A stretch of DNA of 5,704 nucleotides from BOG-908 sp964244615. GTDB lineage: Bacteria; Pseudomonadota; Alphaproteobacteria; Acetobacterales; Acetobacteraceae. The stretch is taken from contig CAXTJP010000137.1 of assembly GCA_964244615.1 (NCBI GenBank), forward strand, positions 1 through 5,704, written 5' to 3'. The position numbers and the translations under genes are program-made. The notes below the pieces were generated by a model. The model was not told the DNA's origin, did not search any database, and worked only from the letters and a program-made list of their open reading frames with translations. Below, piece by piece: positions 1 through 5,453 of the stretch (its first letter is position 1; every line of letters starts with the position of its first letter).

Positions 1-1080
1 GGCGGACGGCGTGGGCGTCGCCTGGGGCGAGCCGGACCCGGCCGGCGCGGGGCTCGTCTCGTGCGGGGCGGCCGGGGCAGGAGCGCCGCCGCCGGTCGGC
101 AGCGCCACCGGGTCGTGCGACAGGGTGTGCAGGTAGTCGATCACGTCGGCGCGGGTCTGGTCGTTGCTGATACCGGCATAGGCCATCTTGGTTCCGGGCG
201 CGTAGGCGCTGGGCTTGTAGAGCCACTTGTTCAGCTCGGCGAAGGTCCACTTGTCGTGCTTGGCCTTCAGCGCCGAGGAGTAGGTGTAGCCCGCCGCGCT
301 GGCCTGCTCGCGGCCGACCACGCCGTAGAGCGCGGGCCCCACCTTGTTGCCGCCGCCCTCGTTGAAGTTGTGGCAGGCGATGCAGATCTTCTTCGTCAGC
401 GCCTGCCCGCGCGCGGGATCGGCCGAGGCCAGCAGCGGCGTCAGTGGCGGCAGGCCAGGGGAAGCTGCGGCGGTAGCGGTTGCCGCGGGCGCGGGTGTGG
501 CGGCCGCGGCTTTCTCGGCCGCGGCGGCTTCCGCGGCCGTCGGCAGCGGCTCGGGGCTCTGGCTCAGCGTGTGCAGGTAGTCGATCACGTCGGCGCGGAT
601 CTGGTCGTTGCCGATGCCGGCATAGGCCATCTTCGTGCCGGGCGCATAGGCGCTGGGCTTGAGCAGCCATTTGTTCAGCTCCTCGTAGGTCCACTTGCCC
701 ATGTGGCCCTTCAGCGCGGCCGAGTAGGTGTAGCCGGGTGCGCTGGCCTGTGCGCGGCCGACCACGCCGTAGAGCGCCGGGCCGACCTTGTTGGCGCCGC
801 CCTGGTTGAAGTTGTGGCAGGCGACGCAGATCTTCTTGGTCAGCGCCTCGCCGTCACCCACCGTCGCCTTGACCAGCAGCGGTGCGATCGGCGGGATCGC
901 CGGCTCGGCCGCGGGGGCGGCCGCCGCAGCGGAGGGCGCTTCGGCCCCCTTGATGTCCAGCGCGCTGTGTTCGAGCCGCGCGGGATGCACCAGGTCGTCT
1001 GACAGGATGCCGAGGCCGACGAAGGCGATTCCGGCCGTCAGCACGGCGCCGAAAATCTTGTTGAACTCCATGCTGTCCAT
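1..1080 (-). CDS. Membrane-anchored di-haem cytochrome c, C-terminus cut by window edge
   Basis: 360 codons are open with no stop, so the 3' end lies outside the window. Residues about 8-27 (IFGAVLTAGIAF and onward) form a hydrophobic signal or anchor segment, so the haem domains should face the periplasm. A Pro/Ala-rich spacer follows, then two class I cytochrome c domains. Domain 1 is about residues 74-174, with haem motif C85-V-A-C-H89 and probable axial ligand M151 in GTKMAYAG. Domain 2 is about 222-322, with C233-I-A-C-H237 and M299. An Ala/Pro-rich linker (about 175-221) joins them, and a similar Pro-rich tail starts at 323. The protein resembles anchored cytochrome c of the CycM/c552 type, which carries electrons between the bc1 complex and terminal oxidases, but those have one haem domain. 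The start at 1080 (MDSMEFNK) is preferred over the ATG three codons later; the ribosome site is weak. It is divergent from pheA. The partner oxidase cannot be told from this window. Confidence 0.9.
   Translation of the reverse strand, partial: MDSMEFNKIFGAVLTAGIAFVGLGILSDDLVHPARLEHSALDIKGAEAPSAAAAAPAAEPAIPPIAPLLVKATVGDGEALTKKICVACHNFNQGGANKVGPALYGVVGRAQASAPGYTYSAALKGHMGKWTYEELNKWLLKPSAYAPGTKMAYAGIGNDQIRADVIDYLHTLSQSPEPLPTAAEAAAAEKAAAATPAPAATATAAASPGLPPLTPLLASADPARGQALTKKICIACHNFNEGGGNKVGPALYGVVGREQASAAGYTYSSALKAKHDKWTFAELNKWLYKPSAYAPGTKMAYAGISNDQTRADVIDYLHTLSHDPVALPTGGGAPAPAAPHETSPAPAGSGSPQATPTPSA
115..417 (-). repeat. Tandem cytochrome domain repeat, second copy (C-terminal domain)
   Basis: This stretch encodes haem domain 2 and matches 559-861 at a fixed offset of 444 bp (148 codons) without gaps. 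A hand count over 285 aligned bases gives 37 differences, about 87% identity. Protein identity is a little under 80% over about 107 residues. The largest block of change is the short loop before KWT (KAKHD here, KGHMG in the other copy). Confidence 0.9.
559..861 (-). repeat. Tandem cytochrome domain repeat, first copy (N-terminal domain)
   Basis: This is the partner of 115-417 and encodes haem domain 1. The similarity also reaches upstream of the haem motif into a PPxxPLL element (residues 63-69 here, 211-217 in the other copy). The duplicated unit is therefore linker plus domain, not the bare haem fold. Confidence 0.9.
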
Positions 1081-1150
1081 GCGTCGGCTATCCCAGAAAT
1101 GGCCCGGCCGTCGCGTTTGCGCGCCGTCCATGCCCTACCTATGTTGCGCG

Positions 1151-1169
1151 GCACCCTAGAGAAGGGTGC
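1151..1169. promoter_or_regulatory. Perfect 7-bp inverted repeat upstream of pheA
   Basis: GCACCCT (1151-1157) and AGGGTGC (1163-1169) are exact reverse complements around a 5-base loop, AGAGA. It could be an operator for a dimeric regulator or a 5' leader hairpin. It is followed only by GGTTTG, so it is not a standard intrinsic terminator. The alternative GTG start of pheA at 1166 lies within its right arm. Confidence 0.45.
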
Positions 1170-1211
1170 GGTTTGCGACAACCCAAGGGCAATCGTCGCT
1201 CGCCAGCGTTC

Positions 1212-1219
1212 GGGAGGGG
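1212..1219 (+). promoter_or_regulatory. Shine-Dalgarno site deciding the pheA start
   Basis: GGGAGGGG sits 3 bases before the TTG at 1223, with the GGAGG core 5 bases before it. The only other in-frame start, GTG at 1166, has AGAAGG directly abutting it with no spacer. The TTG is therefore favoured. Confidence 0.65.
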
Positions 1220-1222
1220 CTT

Positions 1223-2059
1223 TTGGAGGGGGCAATCGCGTTTCAGGGGCTGCCCGGGGCCTACTCGGACCTGGCATGCCGCACCGCCTGTCCCGGGCGG
1301 CCGACGCTGCCCTGCGACACGTTCGAGCAGGCGATCGACGCGGTGCATGACGGCCGGGCGACGCTGGCCATGCTGCCGTGCGAGAATTCGCTGGCCGGCC
1401 GGGTGCCCGACATCCATGCCCTGCTGCCCGGCAGCGGGCTGTCCATCGTGGGCGAGCATTTCCAGCGGGTGGAGCACTGCCTGATGGCACCGCACGGGGC
1501 CACGCTGTCCGGCCTGAAGCGCGTGCACTCGCACGCCGTCGCACTGGGGCAGGTGCGCCGGTTGATACGCGAGCTGGGCGTGCTGCCGGTGGTGCAGGCG
1601 GACACCGCCGGGGCCGCCCGACTGGTGGCCGGCTGGGGCAGGCTGGAGGATGCGGCCATCGCCTCGGCGCTCGCCGCCGAGATCAACGGCCTGCAGGTGT
1701 TGCGCAGCAACGTCGAGGATGCGGCGCACAACACCACGCGCTTCTACGTGGCCGCCCGGGAACCGATGGACCGCTCGCCCGACGCGCCGGCGCTGATGAC
1801 CACCTTTGTGTTCCATGTACGCAACGTTCCCGCCGCGCTGTTCAAGGCGCTCGGCGGGTTTGCCACCAACGGCGTGAACATGACCAAGCTCGAGAGCTAC
1901 ATGGTGGACGGCCAGTTCACCGCGACGCAGTTCTTGTGCGACGTGGACGGCCACCCGGAACATGTCCCGCTTCGCATGGCTTTGGAGGAGTTGTCGTTCT
2001 TCTCGCGTGAGATCCGTGTGCTGGGGGTTTATCCGAAGGCTGCGGCTCGGGGACTTTAG
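1223..2059 (+). CDS. pheA: Prephenate dehydratase (monofunctional, with ACT domain)
   Basis: Converts prephenate to phenylpyruvate in phenylalanine biosynthesis; cytosolic. From the TTG start the product is 278 residues, the usual size for monofunctional enzymes. Catalytic-domain motifs are IAFQG followed by GAYS (12-15), LPCENSLAGRV (about 51-61, the family's xENSxxG element) and NTTRF (170-174, containing the conserved Thr-Arg-Phe). The ACT domain covers about 193-271 and contains NMTKLESYMV, where many PheA proteins have ESRP, and AALF, where they have GALV. The TTG start puts IAFQG five residues from the N-terminus, as is typical. GTG at 1166 would add 19 atypical residues and lies in a hairpin, and a TAG at 1157 blocks any further extension. 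The gene is divergent from the cytochrome gene and convergent with nudC. The chorismate mutase domain of enteric P-protein is absent. Function is secure; the start is less so. Confidence 0.95.
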   Translation: MEGAIAFQGLPGAYSDLACRTACPGRPTLPCDTFEQAIDAVHDGRATLAMLPCENSLAGRVPDIHALLPGSGLSIVGEHFQRVEHCLMAPHGATLSGLKRVHSHAVALGQVRRLIRELGVLPVVQADTAGAARLVAGWGRLEDAAIASALAAEINGLQVLRSNVEDAAHNTTRFYVAAREPMDRSPDAPALMTTFVFHVRNVPAALFKALGGFATNGVNMTKLESYMVDGQFTATQFLCDVDGHPEHVPLRMALEELSFFSREIRVLGVYPKAAARGL

Positions 2060-2138
2060 GTGAGGCAACGCCTGCTTTGTAATAAACCAGCAAGAAACTT
2101 TTCATCGTGCTGTCGCCGAGATGTCTGCAGCTTCTATC
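2060..2138. other. Convergent intergenic gap between pheA and nudC
   Basis: This 79-bp gap lies between the stop codons of two convergent genes. It holds the most AT-rich stretch in the window (about 2076-2106). Only weak hairpins are visible: AGGC/GCCT around a 3-base loop at 2063-2073 and TGCT/AGCA at 2073-2092. A short CTTTT follows at 2098-2102. It may end transcription from both sides, but there is no strong terminator. Confidence 0.4.
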
Positions 2139-3047
2139 TCACGCGTTCTCGACCCAGTCCCTGATCAGCCGCCGCGCGATGGACATCGGCGGCGGCAGGA
2201 CGAAACCCACCGGGTTGCGTATCTCGTCGCGGGTGAACCAACGCGCCTCGACCAGTTCATGAGGGTCCACGGTGACGGCGTCGTCTTCCGCCTCCGCGGT
2301 GAAGCCCAGCATGACGCTGGCGGGAAACGGCCATGGTTGGCTCGAATGGTAGCGCACGTTGCCCACGCGTATGGCCGCCTCCTCGTGAACCTCGCGCGCC
2401 ACCGCCTCCTCCAGCGACTCGCCCGGTTCGACGAAGCCCGCCAGGGTGGTGAAGATGCGCGTGTCACGGAATCGGGCCGGTTGCCCCAGAAGCGCCCGGC
2501 TCCCACGAGTGACCAGCATGATGACGGCGGGATCGGTGCGGGGAAAATGGTGCGCGCCGCATCCCTCGCAGGCCATCACGTGGCCGGCCGACTGAGCGAC
2601 GCAACCGGCACCGCAGGTGCTGCAATAGCGGTTGCGTGTGCGCCAGTGCATCAGGCCTCGTGCGTGGGCCAGCATGGCGGCGTCGGCCGCCGGTAGCAGC
2701 CCACCCACCCGGCGCAGATCCTCGAAGCGATACGCCTCGCCGTGCGGCAGCGGCGCGTCCAGCGCGCTCAGGTCGAGCGCGACGTAGGCGCGGTGCGCGT
2801 CGCGGCCGAGCACGGCCCAGGGCGAGCGGTCGAGCATTGGCCGGGCAAGGATTTGGGAGATGTAGGCGGGGGCGGGAGCATCCCGGTCGCCGCGAACCAG
2901 GTTCCTGGCCCGCCAGACAGGGACGAAGGCGGTCCCCTCATCGTCGAGCTGCTGCCGGACCCAGGCCGGGTCGCGACGGCGTGCATCCATCCGGTCGAGT
3001 GGGCTGCCGGTGAACGGGTTCGCGGAGACTGAATGGATCGGCTGCAT
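2139..3047 (-). CDS. nudC: NAD(+) diphosphatase (NADH pyrophosphatase), Nudix family with zinc ribbon
   Basis: Hydrolyses NAD(H) to NMN(H) and AMP; family members also remove NAD caps from RNA 5' ends. The product is 302 residues. The order is: N-terminal domain with NPFTGSPLDR (10-19); zinc ribbon C142-x2-C145 and C160-x2-C163; Nudix domain with the box starting at G204, E210, then R218-E219 and E222-E223; and the NudC signature SQPWPFP (236-242). The usual Gly near the end of the Nudix box is Ala225 (EEAAI). The ATG at 3047 is chosen because AGGA lies 7 bases upstream and the family N-terminus follows at once. The in-frame ATG at 3083 lacks a ribosome site and sits in the loop of a hairpin. 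It lies 74 bp downstream of the second DUF2382 gene on the same strand, so it may be read from that operon or from its own promoter. Confidence 0.95.
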   Translation of the reverse strand: MQPIHSVSANPFTGSPLDRMDARRRDPAWVRQQLDDEGTAFVPVWRARNLVRGDRDAPAPAYISQILARPMLDRSPWAVLGRDAHRAYVALDLSALDAPLPHGEAYRFEDLRRVGGLLPAADAAMLAHARGLMHWRTRNRYCSTCGAGCVAQSAGHVMACEGCGAHHFPRTDPAVIMLVTRGSRALLGQPARFRDTRIFTTLAGFVEPGESLEEAVAREVHEEAAIRVGNVRYHSSQPWPFPASVMLGFTAEAEDDAVTVDPHELVEARWFTRDEIRNPVGFVLPPPMSIARRLIRDWVENA

Positions 3048-3067
3048 GGCATGGTCCTGCGGCCGAT

Positions 3068-3098
3068 GACAGGCGGCACCCATTGGATGCCGCCCGTC
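3068..3098 (-). terminator. Strong intercistronic hairpin between the DUF2382 pair and nudC
   Basis: Read on the minus strand, 3098-3085 pairs with 3081-3068 in a continuous 14-bp stem around a 3-base loop. It has a 7-bp GC-rich perfect core (3072-3078 with 3088-3094). Two of the pairs are G-U wobbles on the minus strand but A-C mismatches on the plus strand, so it is built for the minus-strand transcript. It lies 23 bases after the stop of the DUF2382 gene. No T-run follows, so it may be a partial or factor-assisted terminator, or an mRNA-stabilising or processing element, instead of a standard intrinsic terminator. Confidence 0.45.
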
Positions 3099-3121
3099 CG
3101 ACCATTGGCCTGGCCTGCGTA

Positions 3122-3991
3122 TCAGATCGCCGGCTTGTAGGGCGCGCTGCCGGCCGGCGTCGCCGTCGTCATGGAACCGGTGGTGGATGCACCCGTCGTG
3201 GTGGTGCCGGGCTCCTTTACGATCTCGACGTCTTCGCGACGCACGGTGTCGCGCACGGTCTCGGTGCGGTCCGTCGCTTCCTTGTGAATCACGACTTCCT
3301 CGCGGACATGCGCCTGCTTGGACACCACGGCCTCCTCGGCCGTCTCGGTCACTTCGATCACCTTGTCGCTGAAATCGGCGCCGGTCACCGCACGGCCGTC
3401 GGTCACCGGACGACGCTCGATGGTGACGGTCTCGTTGCGCAGGTTCACCTGCTCCTCGACCGGTGTCTCGACGACGTAGCGGCGAACCCGGGTGGTGCCG
3501 CGGTTGATCGCGCGCTTGCCGACGGCAAGCGTCTCCTCCGACAGCTGGATGGTGCCGGGCTCGGTGCCGACGCTGGTGGAGCCGGCGATGCCGGTCGCGG
3601 CTGCGCCGGTGCTGCCGAACGCGGACGTGCCGCTTGCGCCGTAGGTCGCCGCCCGCTCGTCGATGTCCACCGGGTTGTGTCGCTCCAGGATGTCCAGAAC
3701 CTGGTCCATATGGGCCTGCTCGCCGTGCACCGTCACCACGGTCGATCCGCCCTGCAGGCTGCGATCATAGACCGCCGTGTCGCGGTCGTATTCCGGCTCG
3801 GCGCCGAACAGGCTGGCCCAGAACCCCTGGCCCTCGCCCGTGGTGGTGGTGTGCGTCGTCGTGCCGGCGCCGGCACTGCCGGAATGCTGGCTGATCGAAC
3901 CCGACGGGATACCCGCGCTCTCCAGGTCGCGAACCGCGGCGGCGGCATGCTCGGCAGTGTCGAACACTGCGACGATGGTTTCATTCGACAT
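3122..3991 (-). CDS. Two-domain stress-type protein: YflT/GSP17M-like N-terminus plus DUF2382 (YsnF/AvaK)
   Basis: 289 residues, probably soluble: no signal peptide or membrane segment is visible. Residues 4-110 (TIVAVFDTAEHA at the start, GGSTVVTVHG at 81-90, ILERHNPVDID at 101-111) resemble the general-stress 17M/YflT domain. Residues 111-147 are a Gly/Ala/Ser/Thr linker. Residues 148-258 form the DUF2382 domain, opening with LSEETLAVGKR and continuing VEEQVNLRNETVTIERR, TAEEAVVSK and REDVEIV. A Thr-rich tail ends in PYKPAI. The family is linked to stress responses but its biochemical role is not established, so I assign no reaction. The start is firm: AGGAG lies 7 bases before the ATG, inside the end of the upstream gene. 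That gene's TAA overlaps this ATG by one base (TAATG), implying translational coupling. DUF2382 is certain; the N-terminal label is likely. Confidence 0.88.
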   Translation of the reverse strand: MSNETIVAVFDTAEHAAAAVRDLESAGIPSGSISQHSGSAGAGTTTHTTTTGEGQGFWASLFGAEPEYDRDTAVYDRSLQGGSTVVTVHGEQAHMDQVLDILERHNPVDIDERAATYGASGTSAFGSTGAAATGIAGSTSVGTEPGTIQLSEETLAVGKRAINRGTTRVRRYVVETPVEEQVNLRNETVTIERRPVTDGRAVTGADFSDKVIEVTETAEEAVVSKQAHVREEVVIHKEATDRTETVRDTVRREDVEIVKEPGTTTTGASTTGSMTTATPAGSAPYKPAI

Positions 3992-4461
3992 TATAGCTCT
4001 CCTGTTGACGTGGTTTGGATGGGCGGGGTGGCATGGGGAAGTGCGGCCGTTGCCTGGACAATCTCCCCGTTCCGGGTGACAGTCGCTTCCTGCACACGCA
4101 ACGCCACCGTTTCGCGATGGTTCTCGGTCGTCCGGACGCGGCGCAGATGAATTTCTTCTTTCAGCACCAAGCGACGTTCCCAGACGAGAACCTCCTCAAC
4201 CACCGGTATGATGGTGGTATCCCCCTCCTCTCGGACCGCCGGCACACTCGTGACCACGCGCCCGATCGGCACGTGCTCGACCTCCACACGCTGGCGCGAG
4301 AGGGCTTCGTCCACGACCCTGTCCTCGGTCGTGGTCCGCACGTCCACACGCAGCGTGCCGAGAACGACCTCGCGACGGCCGACGGAGAGTTCTTCCGCGG
4401 CGAGCGGGATCACCACGGTCGAATGGCCAGTCATGTCGCTGTCGGGGTTCTGGATGGCCAT
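3991..4461 (-). CDS. Small DUF2382 (YsnF/AvaK-type) stress-related protein
   Basis: 156 residues from the ATG at 4461. Nearly the whole chain is DUF2382-like: VVIPLAAEELSVGRREVV (16-33), charged beta-like segments with VRTTTEDR, then a second similar half from about 84 (IIPVVEEVLVWERR). It has no signal peptide, membrane segment or extra domain. Function is unknown; the family is associated with stress response. The start is uncertain: neither the ATG at 4461 nor the one at 4434 (MTGHSTVV, 147 residues) has a visible ribosome site, and GTG at 4467 is also in frame. A longer reading from 4617 would overlap serB out of frame and is unlikely. The gene lies 71 bp after serB and is coupled by TAATG to the larger DUF2382 gene, so the two are very probably co-expressed and may act together. 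Confidence 0.82.
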   Translation of the reverse strand: MAIQNPDSDMTGHSTVVIPLAAEELSVGRREVVLGTLRVDVRTTTEDRVVDEALSRQRVEVEHVPIGRVVTSVPAVREEGDTTIIPVVEEVLVWERRLVLKEEIHLRRVRTTENHRETVALRVQEATVTRNGEIVQATAALPHATPPIQTTSTGEL

Positions 4462-4532
4462 GCGCACAGGACGTTCGGCGCCGGGCTGGGTCGCAGGCAG
4501 ATCATTTGGCTGGCGACAACGTGAACGAGGGT
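4462..4532 (-). promoter_or_regulatory. Gap between serB and the DUF2382 pair, with an operator-like inverted repeat at its edge
   Basis: These 71 bp would hold any separate promoter for the stress gene pair. At 4522-4535, TGAAC-GAGG-GTTCA is a perfect 5-bp inverted repeat with a 4-base spacer, overlapping the serB stop codon. No T-run follows it, so it is not a clear terminator. I could not fit a heat-shock or EcfG (GGAAC-N16/17-CGTT) promoter. It may be a protein-binding site, but this is weak. Confidence 0.3.
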
Positions 4533-5414
4533 TCAGGCCTGCTCCCGAAAGCTGTGCGCCGGGTAGGCCTGGACGAACAGCAGGGCCCGCAGGTCGGCGT
4601 GTTCGATGCGGTTGCACAGCTCGGCCGACACGATCGGTCGGGCGTGAAAGGCCACGCCCAGGCCAGCTTCCCGCAGCATCGCGAGGTCGTTGGCGCCGTC
4701 GCCGACCGCCAGGCAGGCCGCCAGCCGCAGCCCGGCCGCCCGGGCCAGCGCGCGCAGCATCGTGAGCTTGGCGTCACGGTCCAGGATCGGCTCGCGCACC
4801 GCGCCGGTCAGACGCGTGCCGTCGTCCAGCAGCTCGTTGGCGTGGTGCTCGTCAAAGCCGCACAGGGCGGCGACGCGCGCGGTGAAGGTGGTGAAGCCGC
4901 CCGACACCAGCGCGGTGTACGCCCCGTGCGCCCGCATGGTGGCGACCAGGGTGCGCGCGCCCGGCGTCAGCACCACGCCGTGCCAGGCGGCTTGCAGCGC
5001 CGACAGCTCCAGCCCTTTCAACAGGGCTACCCGGGCGCGCAGGGCCTCGCCGAAATCGATTTCCCCGTTCATGCTCCGGCGGGTGATGGCCGCCACGACA
5101 TCCCCGAGGCCGGCCTGGGCCGCCAGGTCGTCCAGCGTCTCGCCGGTGACGATGGTGCTGTCCATGTCGGCCACCAGCAGGCGGCGGCGCCGGTGGTGCT
5201 CGCGCGTGACCAGCACGTCGACCGGGGCGCCCCCGAGTGCGCGCCGTGCCGTCGCCAGGTCGTCGGTGGCGATGCCCGGAAGGTCGGCGGCCTCGCCGGG
5301 CGAGAGGATGACCGGGGTGCGGCTGCCGCCGACGGCGTCGCGCACGTTGTCGATGAGCCCCTGGGTCAGCGTGGTCGCCTCGCGGGCGGCCACCAGGGTC
5401 AGGACGTAGGTCAT
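4533..5414 (-). CDS. serB: Phosphoserine phosphatase
   Basis: Cytosolic HAD-superfamily enzyme hydrolysing L-3-phosphoserine, the last step of serine synthesis. The product is 293 residues. The N-terminal region (about 1-78) is variable, as is usual in alphaproteobacterial SerB. Catalytic motif I is D83-M-D85-S-T87, with D83 the expected nucleophile and D85 the acid/base. E92 matches the conserved Glu of the cap region. Motif II is S171-G-G-F. Motif III uses K216 and G238-D-G-A-N-D243. All key residues are intact. The ATG at 5414 (MTYVLTLVA) fits the family's N-terminus. The reading frame stays open upstream to 5648, but that part is antisense to miaA and has no SerB similarity. No strong ribosome site is visible. 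It is divergent from miaA, with 39 bp between the starts, and is followed by the DUF2382 pair on the same strand. Confidence 0.96.
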   Translation of the reverse strand: MTYVLTLVAAREATTLTQGLIDNVRDAVGGSRTPVILSPGEAADLPGIATDDLATARRALGGAPVDVLVTREHHRRRRLLVADMDSTIVTGETLDDLAAQAGLGDVVAAITRRSMNGEIDFGEALRARVALLKGLELSALQAAWHGVVLTPGARTLVATMRAHGAYTALVSGGFTTFTARVAALCGFDEHHANELLDDGTRLTGAVREPILDRDAKLTMLRALARAAGLRLAACLAVGDGANDLAMLREAGLGVAFHARPIVSAELCNRIEHADLRALLFVQAYPAHSFREQA

Positions 5415-5453
5415 GACAGGCTTGTGCGGGATGTGCGCCCCGTGGTCCAGGCG
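5415..5453. promoter_or_regulatory. Short divergent gap between serB and miaA
   Basis: Only 39 bp separate the two divergent starts, too little for two independent non-overlapping promoters. The promoters must overlap each other or reach into the coding regions. No clear -35/-10 pair is visible. Confidence 0.35.

Larger units (their letters stand above)
1081..1222. promoter_or_regulatory. Divergent upstream region of the cytochrome c and pheA genes
   Basis: These 142 bp separate the divergent cytochrome and pheA starts and must hold promoters for both, or they lie just inside the genes. I see no convincing -35/-10 pair on either strand. The region contains the hairpin at 1151-1169 and the GGGAGGGG ribosome site of pheA at 1212-1219. 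A looser GCGAC/GTCGC inverted pair flanks about 1173-1201 and is too weak to call. Confidence 0.5.

Noticed and set aside
61..1002. 313-codon plus-strand open frame opposite the cytochrome gene
   Set aside because: It is a repetitive Gly/Arg-rich translation antisense to clear haem domains. Its apparent internal repeat only mirrors the duplicated cytochrome domains.
1130..1159. Nine-codon ATG to TAG frame upstream of pheA as a possible attenuation leader peptide
   Set aside because: It encodes no phenylalanine and has no ribosome site, so it does not fit a Phe-sensing leader.
2063..2092. Intrinsic terminator after pheA
   Set aside because: Only 4-bp stems are visible, with no good T-run directly after them. 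I described the gap instead of calling a terminator.
3048..3083. Twelve-residue longer NudC start at 3083
   Set aside because: There is no ribosome site, and the ATG lies in the loop of a strong hairpin. The ATG at 3047 has AGGA at 7 bases.
3083..4150. 355-codon plus-strand open frame opposite both DUF2382 genes
   Set aside because: It is antisense to two well-supported genes and shows no recognisable domain. It is expected from high GC with few stop codons.
4515..4540. LexA-like box (GTTC/GAAC elements) near the serB stop
   Set aside because: The spacing is 4 bases and the elements are inverted, whereas the alphaproteobacterial LexA site is a direct repeat with 7-base spacing.
4462..4617. 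N-terminal extension of the small DUF2382 protein by 52 codons
   Set aside because: It would overlap the serB 3' end out of frame for 85 bases and translates to Arg/Pro-rich sequence with no family similarity.
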